In this document: in pieces, positions 1 through 8,894 of the stretch | Layout: every line of letters begins with the position of its first letter | Position numbering within the stretch: position 1 is the stretch's first letter | Assembly: GCF_026625565.1 (NCBI RefSeq) | Contig: NZ_CP112998.1 | Location: 6,732,501 to 6,796,500 of the forward strand | Reading direction: 5' to 3' | Length of the DNA stretch: 64,000 nucleotides | Origin: Dyadobacter pollutisoli | GTDB lineage: Bacteria > Bacteroidota > Bacteroidia > Cytophagales > Spirosomataceae | Translations under genes and position numbers: made by a program | The notes under the pieces: model-generated | What the model was told of the DNA's origin: nothing | Database searches by the model: none | The model's input: the letters and a program-made list of their open reading frames with translations, nothing else

Positions 1-115
1 CTTCAACCACTACATTGATCAGATCCACGCGACTACCAGTGAAGATATTCGCCTCATGGCCAACACCTATCTCCAACCTGATGATATGCTGACGGTCATT
101 GCCGGAGGTAAGTAA
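1..115 (+). CDS. M16-type zinc peptidase, C-terminal end only
   Basis: This is an open frame entering from the left edge and stopping at TAA (113-115). The last 37 residues are visible, including ANTYLQPDDMLTVIAGGK just before the stop. That ending (a helix, then a YL-P-D-M-TVIAG strand) is typical of the C-terminus of M16/pitrilysin-family peptidases or their inactive partner subunits. The catalytic HxxEH would lie outside the window, so activity cannot be judged. The gene converges on the photolyase gene with only 5 bp between stops and no obvious terminator. Confidence 0.6.
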   Translation, partial: FNHYIDQIHATTSEDIRLMANTYLQPDDMLTVIAGGK

Positions 116-120
116 GTAGC

Positions 121-1443
121 CTACTTTTGATCCAGGGCCTCTTTGTAGACTCGTAAACAACGCTCGCGAGCAATTTTGTGATCGACGATTGGTTCTGGGT
201 ACTTATCCGTACCGATTTCCGGTACCCATTTTTTAATGTATTCACCTTTCGGATCAAATCTTTCGGCCTGTGCAGCCGGGTTAAAGATCCTGAAATACGG
301 GGCAGCGTCCGTTCCTGAGCCAGCTGCCCATTGCCATCCCCCATTATTGGCCGCCAGATCATAATCTAAAAGCTTTTCAGCGAAGTAGGCCTCTCCCCAT
401 CGCCAGTCGATCAGCAAATGCTTTGCTAAAAAACTGGCCGTGACCATACGCACGCGGTTGTGCATAAAACCGGTTTCATTTAGCTGTCGCATACCGGCGT
501 CCACCAGCGGGTAGCCCGTCTTTCCTTCACACCATTTTTTGAAATCATCTGTATCGTACCGCCATTTAATGTGATCATAGGCACTGCGAAAAGCTTTTCC
601 GGTTCCGACGTGGGGGAAATTCCATAGTATTTGCTGGTAAAAATCCCGCCAGATCAGCTCGTTGAGAAATGTATCGCTGTGCTCTTTTGCTTTTCTTGCC
701 AGCTCACGAATACTGACGGTCCCAAAACGTAAATGGATACCAATGTGGCTGGTTGCTTCCATTGCAGGGAAATCGCGCTGATCGTGATAGTGGTTAAGCA
801 ATGCAGAGCTGACCTTGTCCGAAGGAAAACCAATTTCAGTTTTCTCAGACCCCATTTCTTTCAGTGAGGGCATAGCTGCTCCTTTCCATTTCAGAAAGTG
901 TCTGAAATACTTTTTGGTAGGGTAGGACGACAGATAGAAATCGTTGACTTTCTCTTTCCAGGAACGACTATATGGTGTAAAAACGGTGTACGGCGAGTTT
1001 TGTCCGGTTAAAATCTCTTTTTTTTCAAAAATAACCTGATCCTTGCAGCTTTTGAAAGCAGTCTTTTTTTTCTTTACAATTTTGAAAACTTCCCGATCTC
1101 TTTCGGTGGCATAAGGTTCGTAATCGGTATTGGTGTAGACTTCGGCAATGTCGTATTCATCACTTAACTTTCTCCATATTTCTGTCGGAAAGCCATAATG
1201 TACGAGTATGTCTGAACCGTTTTCTTTAAGCTCTTCCCGCAGACTTTCCAGAGCCTGATAAATGAATGTTACCCGGCTATCTTTCTTATTTTCAAGATCA
1301 TCGAGAATGTTTTTATCAAAAATAAAAAGAGGGACAACCGGATACCCCGACCGTAGCGCATAGTAAAGCCCGGCATTGTCATGAAGCCGCAGATCGCGCC
1401 GGAACCAGAATACCGCTATTTTCTCCTTGATGTTTAAACTCAT
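121..1443 (-). CDS. phr: Deoxyribodipyrimidine photolyase / cryptochrome family
   Basis: The 440-residue flavoprotein probably repairs UV-induced cyclobutane pyrimidine dimers with blue light in the cytoplasm. The N-terminal Rossmann antenna domain begins with VFWFRRDLRLHDNAGL. The C-terminal FAD domain carries the diagnostic LLDYDLAANNGGWQWAAG segment and the following DAAPYFRIFNPAAQ. Length matches class I CPD photolyases (about 430-480). The ATG at 1443 puts the first strand a few residues from the start, as usual. It appears monocistronic. A cryptochrome/DASH-type role cannot be ruled out from sequence alone, but the retained AANNGGWQW core favours a working photolyase. Confidence 0.93.
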   Translation of the reverse strand: MSLNIKEKIAVFWFRRDLRLHDNAGLYYALRSGYPVVPLFIFDKNILDDLENKKDSRVTFIYQALESLREELKENGSDILVHYGFPTEIWRKLSDEYDIAEVYTNTDYEPYATERDREVFKIVKKKKTAFKSCKDQVIFEKKEILTGQNSPYTVFTPYSRSWKEKVNDFYLSSYPTKKYFRHFLKWKGAAMPSLKEMGSEKTEIGFPSDKVSSALLNHYHDQRDFPAMEATSHIGIHLRFGTVSIRELARKAKEHSDTFLNELIWRDFYQQILWNFPHVGTGKAFRSAYDHIKWRYDTDDFKKWCEGKTGYPLVDAGMRQLNETGFMHNRVRMVTASFLAKHLLIDWRWGEAYFAEKLLDYDLAANNGGWQWAAGSGTDAAPYFRIFNPAAQAERFDPKGEYIKKWVPEIGTDKYPEPIVDHKIARERCLRVYKEALDQK

Positions 1444-1618
1444 GAAATAGTAAAGACTTTAATGATGCAGGCTGTCAAGATGACGCAGAAATTTGAATAA
1501 GTACGAAGTAAAGCTTTTTTTAGATTTTGTTCTCCTAGTATATTTACTTTGACAGTGACTTGGATAAGTAAGAAAGCTAAAATCCGGCCAATGTTTACAT
1601 TTTAACCATACCTTATTC

Positions 1619-2473
1619 ATGAGATTACAATTAACGGTCCTTTTCAGCCTGCTGTGCCTGGTTGCAATCGGACAAAAGAATTCGGACAAGCAAGAATGGA
1701 AGCAGCTCTTCAATGGCAAAAACCTGGACGGCTGGGACATCAAGATCAGGGGATATGACCTGAATGATAACTACAACAATACTTTCCGCGTGGAAGACGG
1801 CAAAATGGTTGTTCGCTATGACAAGTATGACGACTTCAAACAGAAGTATGGACATATTTTTTACAAAGGCGACTTTTCCTACTACCGGATTTCAGTGGAA
1901 TATCGATTTGTGGGAGAACAGGCACCGAAAGGCGAAGGATGGGCCTGGCGTAACAGCGGGATTATGGTTCATGGTCAGCCTGCGGCTACAATGGGTAAAG
2001 ATCAGGATTTCCCTGCGTCGATTGAGGTTCAGCTTTTGGGCGGTAATGACAAGGTTCGCACGACATGCAACCTATGTACTCCCGGAACCAATGTGGTAAT
2101 GAATGGTAAATTGATCACGCAACATTGTGTGAATTCGAAATCCCAGACTTATAATGGTGATCAATGGGTAAAAGCAGAGGTGCTGGTACTGGGCGACTCG
2201 CTGATCCAGCATTTTGCAAATGGAGAAATGGTATTGGAATATAATAAACCGCAACTCGGCGGAGGTAATGTGAGCGGAAATGATCCATCGATCATCATTG
2301 CCGGAAAGCTGTTAGATCATGGCTCTATTTCCCTGCAAAGCGAAAGTCACCCTGTAGAATTCAGAAAAGTGGAAATACTGGATCTCAAAGGCTGCATGGA
2401 TCCGAAAGCGACGAATTACAAGTCGTATTATGTGAAGGCGGATAACAGCTTGTGTAGTTATAAGAAGAAGTAG
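1619..2473 (+). CDS. Secreted DUF1080 (3-keto-disaccharide hydrolase) protein
   Basis: The 284-residue exported protein has a signal peptide (MRLQLTVLFSLLCLVAIGQ). A DUF1080 domain follows, starting at QLFNGKNLDGWDIKIRG and containing the family's NSGIMVHGQP and PASIEVQLLGG strands. Family members form a concanavalin-like beta sandwich, and several act on 3-keto-glycosides after Gfo/Idh/MocA oxidation. The C-terminus has a short GCMDPKATNYKSYYVKADNS tail with two cysteines, which in Bacteroidota resembles a small calcium or cell-surface appendix. It is flanked by a strong hairpin terminator shared with the convergent murA. The substrate is not deducible. Gfo/Idh and ThuA proteins elsewhere in the window belong to the same chemistry. 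Confidence 0.85.
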   Translation: MRLQLTVLFSLLCLVAIGQKNSDKQEWKQLFNGKNLDGWDIKIRGYDLNDNYNNTFRVEDGKMVVRYDKYDDFKQKYGHIFYKGDFSYYRISVEYRFVGEQAPKGEGWAWRNSGIMVHGQPAATMGKDQDFPASIEVQLLGGNDKVRTTCNLCTPGTNVVMNGKLITQHCVNSKSQTYNGDQWVKAEVLVLGDSLIQHFANGEMVLEYNKPQLGGGNVSGNDPSIIIAGKLLDHGSISLQSESHPVEFRKVEILDLKGCMDPKATNYKSYYVKADNSLCSYKKK

Positions 2474-2481
2474 TAAAAATA

Positions 2482-2514
2482 AAACCTGGCAAGTCTTTGA
2501 GACTTGCCAGGTTT
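2482..2514. terminator. Bidirectional terminator between DUF1080 gene and murA
   Basis: A perfect 15-bp stem (arms 2482-2496 and 2500-2514) closes on the 3-nt loop ttg. It has A-rich sequence on the left and T-rich sequence on the right, so it can terminate both converging genes. The arm core GGCAAGTCT/AGACTTGCC resembles the hairpin at 57327-57357. Confidence 0.85.
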
Positions 2515-2526
2515 CTACCTATTTAA

Positions 2527-3834
2527 TTACAACCTCACAATCTCCGCACCAATCGCATTCAAACGGGTATCGATGTTTTGGTAGCCGCGGTCGATTTGCT
2601 CGATATTGTCAATGATACTTACTCCTTTCGCGGACATTGCTGCGATCAGCAATGCAACTCCGGCGCGGATATCAGGCGACGTCATTCGAATTCCACGAAG
2701 CTGTGTTTCGCGGTTATGTCCTATAACAGTAGCTCTGTGCGGATCGCAAAGAATGATCTGAGCGCCCATTTCAATTAATTTATCTACAAAGAACAGACGG
2801 CTTTCAAACATTTTCTGATGTACCAGTACAGTTCCCTGCGCCTGCGTGGCCGTAACCAGGATGATGCTCAGCAAGTCGGGCGTAAAGCCTGGCCAGGGTG
2901 CATCGGCTACCGATAATGTAGAGCCGTCGAGGTAGTTTTCAATGCGGTAATGTTCTTGCGCGGGGATAAAGATATCGTCACCACGGAATTCCATTTTGAT
3001 CCCAAGACGTTGAAAAACATCAGGAATGATGCCTAGCTGTGCTATTTGGCAATCTTTAATGGTTATCTCAGACTGGGTCATAGCTGCAAGACCGATAAAG
3101 CTGCCGATCTCGATCATATCAGGCAGCATCGTGTGCTCCGTTCCATGCAGTTCGGTAACGCCTTCCACTGTAAGCAAGTTAGAAGCGATCCCCGAAATTT
3201 TGGCGCCCATGCGGTTAAGCATTTTGCATAATTGCTGCAAATAAGGCTCGCAAGCGGCATTATAAATGGTAGTGGTACCTTCTGCCATCACAGCTGCCAT
3301 AAGCACATTGGCTGTTCCGGTTACAGAAGCTTCATCCAGAAGCATATACGCACCTCTCAGATTGGCCGCATCGACTTTATAAAAACCGCCGTCCTCTCCG
3401 TCGTAGCTGAACTCTGCACCGAGTTTTTCAAATCCCAAAAAGTGGGTATCCAATCTTCTTCTGCCAATTTTGTCGCCACCTGGTCGTGGAATCCTGCCTT
3501 TACGGAAGCGTGCCAGCATAGGCCCCAAAAGCATTACTGATCCGCGGAGCGCAGCAGCTTTTTGTTTAAAAGAATCCGATTCCAGGTAATCGAGGTTGAT
3601 TTCACTTGCCTCGAAACGAATGGACGATTCGCTCAAACGAGTACGACGAACACCCAGGTCACCCAGCAGGTTGATCAGCTGATTGACGTCACGGATATTT
3701 GGAATATTATGAATTGTGACCGGTTCCTTGGTTAAAAGTACTGCACAGATAATCTGCAGCGCTTCGTTTTTGGCGCCTTGTGGTACAATCTCACCCTTGA
3801 GACGTTTATCTCCGGTTATTTTAAATGAAGCCAT
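2527..3834 (-). CDS. murA: UDP-N-acetylglucosamine 1-carboxyvinyltransferase (MurA)
   Basis: The enzyme transfers enolpyruvate from PEP to UDP-GlcNAc, the first committed step of peptidoglycan synthesis, in the cytoplasm. The 435 residues match the family length. The N-terminal ITGDKRLKGEIVPQGAKNEA is the standard UDP-sugar site with Lys22/Asn23. The active-site loop reads PRPGGDKIGRRRLDTHF: Asp121 (codon 3474-3472) sits where Escherichia coli has the fosfomycin-target Cys115. Asp is a known functional substitute in this family. The gene lies 45 bp downstream of the DUF4290 gene on the same strand, a pairing I recall as common in Bacteroidota, with a hairpin between them. Confidence 0.96.
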   Translation of the reverse strand: MASFKITGDKRLKGEIVPQGAKNEALQIICAVLLTKEPVTIHNIPNIRDVNQLINLLGDLGVRRTRLSESSIRFEASEINLDYLESDSFKQKAAALRGSVMLLGPMLARFRKGRIPRPGGDKIGRRRLDTHFLGFEKLGAEFSYDGEDGGFYKVDAANLRGAYMLLDEASVTGTANVLMAAVMAEGTTTIYNAACEPYLQQLCKMLNRMGAKISGIASNLLTVEGVTELHGTEHTMLPDMIEIGSFIGLAAMTQSEITIKDCQIAQLGIIPDVFQRLGIKMEFRGDDIFIPAQEHYRIENYLDGSTLSVADAPWPGFTPDLLSIILVTATQAQGTVLVHQKMFESRLFFVDKLIEMGAQIILCDPHRATVIGHNRETQLRGIRMTSPDIRAGVALLIAAMSAKGVSIIDNIEQIDRGYQNIDTRLNAIGAEIVRL

Positions 3835-3868
3835 ATAAGAATTGGGGGCAGTTTGACTGGATAAAATT

Positions 3869-3894
3869 AAACCTGGATGCTAGATTCCAGGTTT
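3869..3894 (-). terminator. Hairpin overlapping the DUF4290 stop codon
   Basis: Arms AAACCTGGA (3869-3877) and TCCAGGTTT (3886-3894) form a 9-bp stem. The right arm encodes the Lys-Pro-Gly near the DUF4290 C-terminus, and the loop holds the stop codon. On the minus strand the hairpin is followed by AATTTTAT. It could attenuate read-through into murA; this is inferred, since the downstream T tract is weak. Confidence 0.5.
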
Positions 3895-4617
3895 CTTACG
3901 GTTATTACGGTTGTTGTTGTTATTACCGCTATTGTTCCGGCCTGAGAATTTGTTGTTCGGCCTGTTTCGGTTGTTGGAATTACCCTGGTTGTTTCCGCCC
4001 TGCCGGTCAGGATTGTGGTTGGACTGCGCTTTGAAACCCCCGCCGCCTATGTGGTTACCACGGTTGCGCTCCTGATTATTGTTGTTACGATCTTTCGGAG
4101 CAGCGTCTACCGGGCCATTCTTTCTGATATAATCAATTTCCTCGGTTAGCTTGCCCTTACTGAGTTGTTCAAGCTGCACCAGTAACACATTATCTTCCGG
4201 ATTGTCCTTATTCCAGGTGTTGAAGAACGACCGCATCAGGCGGAAAATGTAAGATACGAAGGCCAGTTTATCCTCTTTATTTTCAGTTTGGATTGCCTTT
4301 TCGAGCAGCAAATCAATGTTCCGGCCGTAGTGGCGGTACATTAGGTTTTGTTGGTTATAGCCTACTTTAAGTGGTTTTTTGCCCAAAGCTTCTTTCGAAG
4401 GTGGCGGAAAAGGGCTATCTACATCTAATTGAAAACCGGAAATTATATACAGGTCGTCCCAGAGTTTATTGGTATAGTCCTGGTTGTCTCTCATGTTCGG
4501 GTGAATTTGCCGCATGAGCTCAATCAGAATGTGCGCGTAAAGATTGCGTTTTGCCTTATCCTCCATTTTTACAATGTGGTCGGCAAGTTTTTGTACGTTA
4601 CTACCGTATTCTTTCAA
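3880..4617 (-). CDS. DUF4290 domain protein
   Basis: The 245-residue protein is of unknown function. Residues 1-175 are the helical DUF4290 domain, starting MKEYGSNVQKLADHIVKMED and including the conserved ELMRQIHPNMRDNQDYTNKLWDDL. The remaining 70 residues are a low-complexity tail rich in Asn, Arg and Gly ending NRNNRKKPGI. This resembles RGG/RN-rich RNA- or DNA-binding tails, so nucleic-acid binding is possible but only inferred. It shows no signal peptide or membrane segment. It precedes murA in the same orientation, so a link to cell-wall synthesis or cell-cycle timing is a reasonable guess from position. Confidence 0.85.
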   Translation of the reverse strand: MKEYGSNVQKLADHIVKMEDKAKRNLYAHILIELMRQIHPNMRDNQDYTNKLWDDLYIISGFQLDVDSPFPPPSKEALGKKPLKVGYNQQNLMYRHYGRNIDLLLEKAIQTENKEDKLAFVSYIFRLMRSFFNTWNKDNPEDNVLLVQLEQLSKGKLTEEIDYIRKNGPVDAAPKDRNNNNQERNRGNHIGGGGFKAQSNHNPDRQGGNNQGNSNNRNRPNNKFSGRNNSGNNNNNRNNRKKPGI

Positions 4618-4729
4618 GGGATTGAATTATTTTATATTCAGCAAAAATAAGAAGTTTTTACGGAAAGAAAATGTCAGCGAAGGCGAAAGGAGACGTGGCA
4701 AAGCATAAGCGACCAATTTAGTGCACTAT

Positions 4730-7708
4730 TTACTTCGTGCGGATCAATTTACCCTTCATGACCTTCGTAGTTTGTGACGATTGATTATGGCTGTTTGGAT
4801 CAGGTTGCAGTGAATAAAAATACAACCCTGCCGGTAACTGTTCCGGGATCCAGTACCATTCATTTTTGCCAATGTGCGGCTTAAAAACTGATTCTTTCAC
4901 TTTTCTCCCATAGCTATCGTGAATGGTCAGCGTCATATTCCTGCTGATATTCAAACCTTCAAAGTCCAATGCGAATCGAAACCATTCACCCGATGGATTA
5001 GGAGAAACAGTTACATTAGTCACTGAATTTGAAGCACTAACCCTGAAATTGATCTCATAGTCAGGAGCAAAATTGCGATCCTGGTCTCTTGCCTGAACGG
5101 TCAGGTGATAACTGCCAATTTCCAGTGGTTCAGGTAAAGTCAGTTCCAGGTATGAATGTCCCGGGGAAAGATTTTTGCAACTGGCATTGCGAAGGTAAAT
5201 CCTCTTCTCTCCACAACCCTGACATTTCTTTTTCATCCAAACCGTGATTCCGGAAGTGTCGCTTTTGGTCTCGGCGATATTGCTATCGATTAGTTCGATA
5301 CCAAGAGTCGGCCGATCCGAGACACACTCATGATCGGTTATCTGTCTTTTATCGATCGTCACAATCAAGATTGGGGGAATGTTATCAGCAATGACTGAGC
5401 TATCAATCGCATCGGCGTCAGGCAACGGGGCCGGGAAAATCCTGATAGCGGGATCACCGTGGAGGGTCATTTGCTGAACCGTGATTTTATCGAGTATATC
5501 AGGATCTCGCAGCATGTTGCGTCTGATTGCCTCTTGTTGAATGCTACCGAAAGGAGCGCTGGTGAATGCAGAATCGGCCAGAACTTCGTAAAAAATGTGA
5601 GTATAGCGTTTCAATGAAGTAGAGACACCATTAAATGTATGAGCGAGAAAGAGTACCGCCCCACTTTTGGGCGCAAATATCCAGTCGCTGCTCAGGGTTT
5701 TTGTTGAATAAAAAATACTCCCGGAGGCGCAGCCATTCACTATGACGGCAGGATAGTATGGGTGATTCTGATACCGGGACACGGGATCACTGGCCAGTCC
5801 AATGTCGATGTCCGTCACATCCAGGCCGGAATGCCCAAAAAGCGTCATTAATGCAACACCTTTGTTGACAGGCTCATAAACCGGCAGCTTTTCAACCGGA
5901 TCATCCGTTTCTTTGGAAATCGTTTTGACCGACGCGGCTAGTGGTGTGTTTTGTAACTTTTGTTCAAATGAGTTTATATAGCTTTTAAACAATGCAAGCT
6001 CGTCCCGTGACCGGCCGCCGCTCAAATGCAAAATGTTTTTCCGCCAGGGTGAATAGGAAGGTTCTGCCTCCATTGCCTTTACTTTTTGCAGATAGTCATG
6101 CACTTGCTGAGCATTCTCGGCATTAACTCTCCCGATCGGTACTGTCGGCCATTCTGTGGAATCCGGGTTGGTATTCATAGCAAGTGCAATGTCTGAACCG
6201 GGCCAGCCTGCATTGGGTACCATATCAACCTGTGCTGCATCGGCCAATTTTCTGGCTTTCTGTGGATCAATGGACCTTCCAATGAGAAAGACGAATTTCA
6301 AATTACCTTTCTGATGCAACCAGGCGATCATATTTTTGATGCCCTGCGGCCCGGGATCACCATAATTGAACGCATTATATACTTCGGAGCTATGAATAAC
6401 CAACGGTTTGTAGCCTCCTCCGGCCGTGGAAGCTCTATAACTTGCATAGTCTGCGACGGGATCCGAACCCTGCACCGAGAGGCGCATTGGCGGATGCGTA
6501 ATCATTAGATAATCAACGGATAGTGAGTCAATATTTCTAAATTGTACCGGCTGGCATGAATGCACATTCATTGCCTCTCTCACAGCTAGTACCTTTGCAG
6601 CACCATTAATTTCGATCCCGGATTCATTGTAGCTAAGCTTTTTAGCGTTCAATGGATCGGAGCAATCGTAGAACTGGACGCTGCCATCATTTTTTATCTT
6701 CCAAAAGCTTCTTTTCCCGACATTGAAATAGTAAGTTTTTTGAGTCAGATCGTTCTCAATGGATGATTTCTGTGGATACCTCAGCTTTAAATACGAAACT
6801 GAAATATGGCCTCCTTTGTCAATTGGTATCAGTGTAAAATTTACTTTACTATCCTTTTCAACATCAGAAGGGCGCAGTTCAGCTTTGACAACGGGAGTAT
6901 TATAATCGACAAAATCAATATCGGCGAGTTTGCGTAACGGCTTTGCAATGCTACCGGTCCATAGTTCAAACAGGTGACGACCCGGTGACCATCCTGCCAG
7001 CAGAATTTCAATTCTGGCTTTTTCAAAGTGATTTATATTAACACTCTGAGTCTGAACGGACATTTCAAACGACAGATTTTCCTTTAATTCCGGTCCCGTC
7101 CAGCCTTCACCGGTATCATAAGCAGTGAGTACGGAACCGTTTTCGAAATTGCTGCCCGGAGGATAGAATGGTCCGGGTAGATAATGTGAATTGAAAAGCT
7201 GAAATGCTTCTTCAAAATGGTACCCTACCGTGTCCTGCTGCATTCCGGGTTCATTGACCGGTATTCTTTTGCCAGCTTGGCCATCCATTTTCCAGGTCAA
7301 AAAATAAGCGGCGGTGTCGGAATACAGGCTGTAGTAGGAGTGAGGCATGGCGGCCCGAGACGTGTAGAGCAGCGAATCCGCAGCTCCATCATTCTTTTCT
7401 CCGAAAAAAATCAGGTAACCGTCATTACCCAACTTACCCGAATAATCGGTAGTGGTCTCAATGGCCAATTCCTTCCCGCGGCGGAACATCTGCAGACTGG
7501 CAGCAGGAATTTCATGAATAGGAATGCCATACTGACCAAGTTCCTGGGTTGAGATCTTGTAAAGCCCGGTTTTGAACACCGGTATCCTGAAATAAACCTG
7601 ATCGGGCTGTATCCATTCGTTCCCATAAAGCCTTTGCGCTTTGAGTGAGAATGGAAGTACTAATGTTAAGCAAATCAAGCAAAATGTGTGTGTAAAAATC
7701 CTGCGCAT
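4730..7708 (-). CDS. Secreted gingipain-like C25 cysteine peptidase, PorU-like
   Basis: The 992-residue exported protein has a signal peptide ending LPFSLKAQ. The catalytic C25 domain lies near residues 410-765: His626 is in LMTLFGHSGLD and Cys660 in AVIVNGCASGSIF. The 34-residue His-to-Cys spacing matches gingipains. The preceding region (about 25-400) is beta-rich. The C-terminus (about 905-992) has NVTVSPNPSGEWFRF, a kinked strand pattern and LPAGLYFYSLQ, as in type IX secretion-sorted proteins. In this phylum such proteins include the sortase PorU and secreted proteases. A clear sorting-type C-terminus favours a cargo or surface protease. PorU itself (about 1100+ residues) remains possible. 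It lies 33 bp below the DHFR gene. Confidence 0.75.
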   Translation of the reverse strand: MRRIFTHTFCLICLTLVLPFSLKAQRLYGNEWIQPDQVYFRIPVFKTGLYKISTQELGQYGIPIHEIPAASLQMFRRGKELAIETTTDYSGKLGNDGYLIFFGEKNDGAADSLLYTSRAAMPHSYYSLYSDTAAYFLTWKMDGQAGKRIPVNEPGMQQDTVGYHFEEAFQLFNSHYLPGPFYPPGSNFENGSVLTAYDTGEGWTGPELKENLSFEMSVQTQSVNINHFEKARIEILLAGWSPGRHLFELWTGSIAKPLRKLADIDFVDYNTPVVKAELRPSDVEKDSKVNFTLIPIDKGGHISVSYLKLRYPQKSSIENDLTQKTYYFNVGKRSFWKIKNDGSVQFYDCSDPLNAKKLSYNESGIEINGAAKVLAVREAMNVHSCQPVQFRNIDSLSVDYLMITHPPMRLSVQGSDPVADYASYRASTAGGGYKPLVIHSSEVYNAFNYGDPGPQGIKNMIAWLHQKGNLKFVFLIGRSIDPQKARKLADAAQVDMVPNAGWPGSDIALAMNTNPDSTEWPTVPIGRVNAENAQQVHDYLQKVKAMEAEPSYSPWRKNILHLSGGRSRDELALFKSYINSFEQKLQNTPLAASVKTISKETDDPVEKLPVYEPVNKGVALMTLFGHSGLDVTDIDIGLASDPVSRYQNHPYYPAVIVNGCASGSIFYSTKTLSSDWIFAPKSGAVLFLAHTFNGVSTSLKRYTHIFYEVLADSAFTSAPFGSIQQEAIRRNMLRDPDILDKITVQQMTLHGDPAIRIFPAPLPDADAIDSSVIADNIPPILIVTIDKRQITDHECVSDRPTLGIELIDSNIAETKSDTSGITVWMKKKCQGCGEKRIYLRNASCKNLSPGHSYLELTLPEPLEIGSYHLTVQARDQDRNFAPDYEINFRVSASNSVTNVTVSPNPSGEWFRFALDFEGLNISRNMTLTIHDSYGRKVKESVFKPHIGKNEWYWIPEQLPAGLYFYSLQPDPNSHNQSSQTTKVMKGKLIRTK

Positions 7709-7741
7709 ACATGTAATGTTATCACTGGTTAAAAGAGCCTG

Positions 7742-8251
7742 TCAGCCGGGTGTTTTTCTGACGTACACATTCATTGAAAACGAATAAATGTGGTTATCGT
7801 CAATTCCGTGATATTCAGTATTGGTCAGTTCCCAATCCTTTTGATCAACAACCGGGAAAAAAGCATCTCCTTCAATCTGCGCGTGAACAATAGTTAAATA
7901 AAGTTTTTGAACCATGGGAAGCATTTCGCGAAAAACAGTGGCCCCACCTAATATAAATACTTCGTTTTCGCCAGAAAGTAACGCAAGTGCGCTGGAAATA
8001 TCTTTTGCGTATTCTGTTGAGGGTTCAGGATGATCAGGAGCATTAGAGGTTAGTATCACATTTCGGTACGTTGAATGCAATGCGTCCGGTGCTTCAAAAC
8101 TTTTTCTGCCCATTAAAAATGGCTTTCCATGCGTCACCTTTTTGAAATGCTCCCACTCGTCCGGGAGGTGCCAGGGAAGATGGTTCTGCATGCCGATTAC
8201 GTGGTTTTCACTCATGGCTGCAATGATATAAAGTTGCGGTATCGGTGTCAA
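7742..8251 (-). CDS. folA: Dihydrofolate reductase
   Basis: The enzyme reduces dihydrofolate to tetrahydrofolate with NADPH in the cytoplasm. Its 169 residues match the family (about 160). Visible motifs are LYIIAAMSENHVIGMQNHLPWHLPDEWEHFK (folate/NADPH pocket, with Asp as the usual acidic residue after LPWHLP), FLMGRKSFEA, and the glycine motif VFILGGATVF. The first start gives five residues before the first strand, as usual. It is followed at 33 bp by the C25 peptidase gene on the same strand, with no functional link apparent. Confidence 0.95.
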   Translation of the reverse strand: MTPIPQLYIIAAMSENHVIGMQNHLPWHLPDEWEHFKKVTHGKPFLMGRKSFEAPDALHSTYRNVILTSNAPDHPEPSTEYAKDISSALALLSGENEVFILGGATVFREMLPMVQKLYLTIVHAQIEGDAFFPVVDQKDWELTNTEYHGIDDNHIYSFSMNVYVRKTPG

Positions 8252-8390
8252 AATGAGCTAGGTTAAGATGGTTTTTTATTGATAATAATGGCTGAAAAAA
8301 TGATACCAAAAAGTCGACGGTTCTTTTTCGCCGGTCAGCTAGCAAAAATCACCATTCATCCAAAGTAGAATATTTTTTTAACATGGTACC

Positions 8391-8421
8391 TTGCATCACA
8401 AAGTACCTGTGTATACCTTTG
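8391..8421 (+). promoter_or_regulatory. Bacteroidota-type promoter for the PadR operon
   Basis: A -33-like TTG (8391-8393) is followed after 20 nt by TACCTTTG (8414-8421), an exact match to the TAnnTTTG -7 element. The first gene starts 69 bp downstream. The spacing equals that of the ArsR promoter found at 35430-35460. Confidence 0.6.
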
Positions 8422-8490
8422 TATTGTTAGAGTATTAGATTCTATCTGTTAGCCATGAACTTATTCCTTTAAATTAACACATGAAACCAC

Positions 8491-8865
8491 ATGAATATTG
8501 AAAATGCCCAAGTGCAGATGCGGAAGGGAATTTTGGAATTCTGCATCCTGCACATCATATCCAGGGGCGAAGTATACGCTTCGGATATGTTGGATGAATT
8601 AACGTCCGCTCGCATCATGGTGGTGGAAGGGACGTTGTACCCTCTTCTTACCAGGTTAAAAAACTCAGGCTGGCTGGATTATAAATGGGTGGAGTCGTCT
8701 TCGGGCCCTCCAAGGAAATACTATGTTTTGACGGATGAGGGGAAGATATTTCTGGATGCAATGCAGGCCACATGGTTTGAACTGGCCGAATCTGTACAGA
8801 CGGTGATTCATCGCACAGAGGAATTGAGCAAAACAGCTTCAACGAACCTTCCTGACCCTAACTGA
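8491..8865 (+). CDS. PadR-family transcriptional regulator
   Basis: The 124-residue winged-helix regulator fits the short PadR form. Key features are MRKGILEFCILHIISRGEVYASDMLDEL (first helices), the recognition region VVEGTLYPLLTRLKNSGWL and the wing SSGPPRKYYVLTDEGK, all diagnostic of PadR. It is the first gene of an operon with the PspC/GIN and GIN genes (gaps 29 and 60 bp). This order recurs in Bacteroidota. It likely represses its own operon and responds to an envelope or ligand signal that is not visible here. Confidence 0.9.
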   Translation: MNIENAQVQMRKGILEFCILHIISRGEVYASDMLDELTSARIMVVEGTLYPLLTRLKNSGWLDYKWVESSSGPPRKYYVLTDEGKIFLDAMQATWFELAESVQTVIHRTEELSKTASTNLPDPN

Positions 8866-8894
8866 TCATTTAGAGACATTCGATTATTTCAATC

